From positions 1,674,001-1,738,000 of the forward strand of contig NZ_CP033367.1 in the NCBI RefSeq assembly GCF_013170845.1: a stretch of 64,000 bases of DNA, given 5' to 3'. Below the pieces are notes generated by a model. The model worked only from the letters and a program-made list of their open reading frames with translations, searched no databases and was not told the origin of the DNA. Position 1 is the stretch's first letter; each line of letters opens with the position of its first letter. The DNA comes from Mesorhizobium loti R88b. Its GTDB lineage: Bacteria > Pseudomonadota > Alphaproteobacteria > Rhizobiales > Rhizobiaceae. A program made the position numbers and the translations under genes. Of this stretch, positions 61,275 through 64,000 are shown piece by piece.

Positions 61275-61970
61275 ATGGCCACACGAGCCGTCATCGCGCT
61301 TGTTTCCGTCGCCGAAATGGTCGCAACCGAGCTTGCCGACCATCTTGAGCGGCGTGGCCATGATGTGCGCCAGGCGCGGCAGCCATGGGAGGCGGAATCG
61401 CTGCTGGCTGGCAAGGGCATCGACGTCGTCGTCGTTGGCGACAGTCTCAGCCAGGCGGAAGGGCGGGATCTGCTCAGGCGTTATGGCGGCCAAGGCGGGG
61501 AGGGTGGGCCGGATTTCATCCTGATCTGCCGGCCGGCCGATCTCGTCGACAAGGTGCTGGCACTCGAACTGGGTGCGGCCGACGTTGTCGAAAGCCCGCT
61601 CAATGTCCGGGAACTCGCCGCCCGTGTCGGCGGCCTGCTTTCGCGGCGCGGCAGGGGCACCCAGGAACTGATCGTGCTGGAGAACGCGACCGTCGATTTG
61701 AGATCGGCGATCGTCATGCATCGTTCCGGTACCGAGGAACAACTTTCGCCCGGTCAGGTGGCGCTGCTCAGATTGTTCCTGGCCAGCCCGCGCAAGGTGC
61801 TGACGCGTGACGACATCATCGCCGCCGCGCCGGCCGAGAATGCCGATGCCTTCGATCGCTCGATCGATTCGCGCATCGTGCGGCTGCGCCGCAAGCTCGA
61901 CACCGAGACCATCACCACCATACGCGGCACCGGCTACCGGTTCGATCCGCCGCGCCAATTCGCCGACTGA
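61275..61970 (+). CDS. OmpR-family regulator with a degenerate receiver domain
   Basis: Encodes 231 residues. The C-terminal winged helix is intact (LTRDDIIAAAPAENADAFDR, SIDSRIVRLRRKLD, TIRGTGYRFDPPRQ). The N-terminal receiver fold lacks key residues: no acidic pair after the first strand (ALVSVAEMV), Cys instead of Ser/Thr (FILICRP) and Ser instead of the conserved Lys (ADVVESPLN). A single Asp (VVVVGDSL) stands near the phospho-site. It probably works without phosphorylation. It diverges from the OmpR gene at 60456. A TTG at 61266 is an alternative start. Confidence 0.87.
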   Translation: MATRAVIALVSVAEMVATELADHLERRGHDVRQARQPWEAESLLAGKGIDVVVVGDSLSQAEGRDLLRRYGGQGGEGGPDFILICRPADLVDKVLALELGAADVVESPLNVRELAARVGGLLSRRGRGTQELIVLENATVDLRSAIVMHRSGTEEQLSPGQVALLRLFLASPRKVLTRDDIIAAAPAENADAFDRSIDSRIVRLRRKLDTETITTIRGTGYRFDPPRQFAD

Positions 61971-62038
61971 CGGCGGCGCATCCGGGTTATCTTTCTGGCT
62001 GAGCATCGGATTTTCCAATTCACCGATGCTCCCGACGC

Positions 62039-62206
62039 TCAGCGGACCGCCAGCAGCGACGGACCCGACGGCATGTCACTTGCCATGACGAGTTCGTTTG
62101 CCTGGGCGCGGTTCTTGAGCAGCACGGTGGCAAGGGCGGCAAAGCCAAGCAGGCCCTGCGCGTAAAGCAATGCGGAAAGCACCGAGGCCGCGAATTTCGT
62201 TTTCAT
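62039..62206 (-). CDS. Small membrane or exported protein
   Basis: Encodes 55 residues. It has a hydrophobic N-terminal half (FAASVLSALLYAQGLLGFAA) followed by a short polar tail with LLKNRAQANEL. It could be a single-span protein or a secreted peptide. GGGGA lies nine bases before the ATG. An in-frame start at 62254 is less likely. Function unknown. Confidence 0.5.
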   Translation of the reverse strand: MKTKFAASVLSALLYAQGLLGFAALATVLLKNRAQANELVMASDMPSGPSLLAVR

Positions 62207-62276
62207 CGTTCCAATCCCCAGAAATGCCAATTGGTCAAAATGCCAATTCTTCAAAGATGATGTGTCGCGGGTCGCT

Positions 62277-62609
62277 TCAGGAAACTCCCGAAGTGCCCGC
62301 GCCGCTTACGGAGCCCCCCGTCGCGGCGCGGGCCTTCGGTCCTCCAGGCAGCAAGTTGCCGGAGGGGCCGCGCAATGCCAGCAGCCGAAGGCCAACCCGC
62401 CAGAGGGCCTTCAACCGGGCGATGCGCAGGCTGGATACAATCCAGACCGTGGCGGAAAACAGGGCGACATGCAGGGTTGAAATCTCGCTCGAACTCATCG
62501 CCGCCAGCCTTGCTACCGGGCCGCCGGCAATTGTGCCGAGACCGCTGATGGCCGCCGCTGCGATGCTGATCCTGAAGAGCCAGGACCGCGTGTTCGTTTT
62601 CGTTCCCAT
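62277..62609 (-). CDS. Hypothetical membrane protein
   Basis: Encodes 110 residues. It has two hydrophobic segments (LFRISIAAAAISGLGTIAGG, then STLHVALFSATVWIVSSLRI) followed by a basic and Gly/Pro-rich tail. No domain recognised, and no clear ribosome site before the ATG, so support is modest. Confidence 0.45.
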   Translation of the reverse strand: MGTKTNTRSWLFRISIAAAAISGLGTIAGGPVARLAAMSSSEISTLHVALFSATVWIVSSLRIARLKALWRVGLRLLALRGPSGNLLPGGPKARAATGGSVSGAGTSGVS

Positions 62610-62952
62610 TGGTCGTTGCCGTCTGCTTTCGTTGCGTCAACTTTTGCGTCCGGCTCGTATCCGGATCATGCCGCCCAAAGCCGCGCTTCGTTGCAGATTG
62701 GTTTCGAGATTGACCCCTTATCTTTCATATTAAGGCAATTCGAACTTTCGTTTCGCAGAGAATACCTATGTTCCCCATCTCGCCCCATTTGGCGAGTGCC
62801 GGTGTGTCACGACTGTGATCACTTGGCTGTTAACCAGAGGAAACAGATTCGAAACACAAACGAGCATTTAGCGAAATCTGGCCGAAACATGCCGCGCCGA
62901 TAAGCCGCTCATCGAATTGGAGCCGGCCGGACCGGCAGAGAGAGGGGACATC
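62610..62952. other. Non-coding stretch upstream of the L,D-transpeptidase gene
   Basis: About 340 bases, more AT-rich than the surroundings. I see no gene, palindrome or stress promoter in it; it presumably holds the promoter of the transpeptidase gene. Confidence 0.45.
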
Positions 62953-63408
62953 ATGAACACCACCATCACCGCCAGGCTCATCAACATCACCGCCGCCGCG
63001 CTCACGGCTACGGCACTTCTGTTCGGCGCCGACGCGGCGCACGCCGCCAACAAGATCGTGGCGCGGGTGTCGCTTTCGCAGCAGGTCATGGAAGTCTCGG
63101 TCGATGGCCGGCCGACCTTCGCCTGGAAGGTTTCGACCGGCGACCGGGCGCATGTGACGCCGACCGGCTCGTTCAAGCCGACGCGCATGCATGAGATGTG
63201 GTATTCGAAGAAGTACGACAACGCGCCGATGCCGCACTCGGTGTTCTTCAGCGGCGGCTACGCGGTTCACGCCACCTATGCCATCAAGCGCCTTGGCCAG
63301 CCGGCCTCGCATGGCTGCGTACGGCTGCATCCCGACAATGCCGCCGATTTCTACCAGCTCGTCGAGACCTTCGGGCCGGCCAACACCAGCATCGTCATCG
63401 TCAAGTAG
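62953..63408 (+). CDS. L,D-transpeptidase (YkuD family)
   Basis: Encodes 151 residues. A signal peptide (ITAAALTATALLFGADAAHA) exports it to the periplasm. The YkuD catalytic motif has His106, His120 and nucleophile Cys122 in ASHGCVRLHPDNA, with the preceding FFSGGYAVHATYAIKRLG. It makes 3-3 cross-links in peptidoglycan or attaches proteins to it. The domain is complete but minimal. AGAGGGG upstream supports the ATG. A bidirectional terminator follows. Confidence 0.93.
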   Translation: MNTTITARLINITAAALTATALLFGADAAHAANKIVARVSLSQQVMEVSVDGRPTFAWKVSTGDRAHVTPTGSFKPTRMHEMWYSKKYDNAPMPHSVFFSGGYAVHATYAIKRLGQPASHGCVRLHPDNAADFYQLVETFGPANTSIVIVK

Positions 63409-63515
63409 CAGGCTGAGGGACGGGCACGGTTTACTCCCGTGCCCGTTCGAGGCTCCCGCTGGAAAGCGTCCCGCGACACTGGGCACTGCTTAAACCAGCG
63501 GTATCGAGCGCAGCC

Positions 63516-63550
63516 AAAAAAAGAGGCCGGAGATTTCCGGCCTCTTTTTT
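63516..63550. terminator. Bidirectional terminator
   Basis: A 9-bp stem (GAGGCCGGA/TCCGGCCTC) with a four-base loop, preceded by an A-run and followed by six T, between the convergent transpeptidase and RND genes. Confidence 0.92.
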
Positions 63551-63551
63551 A

Positions 63552-64000
63552 TCAGTTCGGCAGTGCCGGCATCAGCTTCGGATCCGGCTTTTCCGCCAGA
63601 TGCGGCAGATCCTTGCTGGCGATGAAGGTGTAGAACATGGGCACGACGAAGAGCGTGAACATGGTGCCGACCAGGATGCCGGTGAAGATGACCAGGCCCA
63701 TCGAATAGCGGGCAGCAGCACCAGCGCCGCTGGACGTGATCAGCGGTACGACGCCAAGCGCCATCGCCGCCGTGGTCATCAAGATCGGGCGCAGGCGCAC
63801 TTTGGCCGAAGCGATGATGGCGTCGCGCCGCCGCATGCCATGGAGTTCGCGCTGCTGGTTGGCGAACTCGACCAACAGGATGCCGTGCTTGGTGATCAGG
63901 CCGATCAGTGTGATCAGGCCGACCTGCGTGTAGATGTTGAGTGTGCCGAGGCCCAGATTGAGCGGCACGATGGCGCCGAAGATCGACAGCGGCACCGCCA
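63552..64000 (-). CDS. RND-family efflux transporter, C-terminal part (cut by the window end)
   Basis: The last 148 or so residues of an AcrB-type inner-membrane pump, running off the window. It shows the final transmembrane bundle: LNIYTQVGLITLIGLITKHG, ILLVEFANQQRE, LRPILMTTAAMALGVVPLIT and IFTGILVGTMFTLFVVPMFY. The hydrophobic pattern and the RRRDAI...RLRPILMT phrase are typical of the HAE1/AcrB group, which exports drugs and other amphiphiles with a periplasmic adaptor. The partner genes should lie beyond position 64000. Confidence 0.93.
   Translation of the reverse strand, partial: AVPLSIFGAIVPLNLGLGTLNIYTQVGLITLIGLITKHGILLVEFANQQRELHGMRRRDAIIASAKVRLRPILMTTAAMALGVVPLITSSGAGAAARYSMGLVIFTGILVGTMFTLFVVPMFYTFIASKDLPHLAEKPDPKLMPALPN

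Noticed and set aside
1..64000. tRNA, rRNA, insertion sequence, prophage or CRISPR array
   Set aside because: I found no cloverleaf gene, transposase, integrase, terminal inverted repeats or regular spaced repeats on either strand by reading; a dedicated search was not possible here.

Overview
The window looks like chromosomal DNA of a Rhizobiales alphaproteobacterium, most likely Mesorhizobium or a close relative. This rests on high GC, the pstSCAB-phoU-phoB order, a PhyR-NepR-EcfG general stress response locus, HWE-type histidine kinases, a xylose ABC operon under a ROK repressor, and many periplasmic-binding-protein transporters. I saw no rRNA, tRNA, CRISPR array, insertion sequence or integrase. 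The genus is inferred from gene content, not from a marker gene.

Layout. 0-1 kb: small hypothetical genes. 1.1-5.7 kb: a giant seven-PAS hybrid histidine kinase. 6.1-11.4 kb: Pho box, pstS-pstC-pstA-pstB-phoU-phoB. 11.4-12.6 kb: an accessory patch with a secreted protein, a DUF2218 gene and a fragment of a ROK repressor. 12.7-15.6 kb: two tandem beta-hydroxyacid dehydrogenase paralogues with a divergent LysR regulator. 15.7-20.5 kb: ROK repressor, operator pair and xylFHG. 20.7-33.5 kb: general stress response island with phyR, nepR-ecfG, three HWE kinases, a single-domain response regulator, a Crp/Fnr regulator and several small envelope proteins. 33.6-37.2 kb: sulfatase/phosphonate monoesterase, an interrupted ring-cleaving dioxygenase, a hydrolase and an acetyltransferase. 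37.4-53.4 kb: an amine-type catabolic and transport cluster of four transcription units around a BetI-like TetR gene. 53.4-57.3 kb: aldo/keto reductase, SDR, TetR and a Rieske oxygenase. 57.8-62 kb: a secreted protein, a hybrid kinase and two divergent OmpR-type regulators. 62-64 kb: small membrane proteins, an L,D-transpeptidase and the end of an RND transporter.

How the genes work together. Eleven exact matches to the sigma-EcfG promoter (GGAAC-N16-CGTT, always a 16-base spacer) lie just upstream of genes in the correct orientation. Ten are in the 23.0-32.2 kb island and one is at 0.2 kb. They tie the phyR/nepR/ecfG core to an HWE kinase, a Crp/Fnr regulator, DUF1328, DUF883/holin-like, PRC-barrel, lipid-kinase and unknown small genes. 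A second reconstructed regulon is marked by a 16-bp palindrome, YTGAAY-N4-RTTCAA. It lies between the FAD-oxidoreductase and methyltransferase operons, between the ABC permease and transaminase operons, and directly upstream of the Rieske oxygenase 6 kb further on. This suggests that one TetR/BetI-like repressor (44156-44842) controls uptake and breakdown of a methylated amine or polyamine-like compound. That cluster is my best candidate for an undescribed system; its substrate is unknown.
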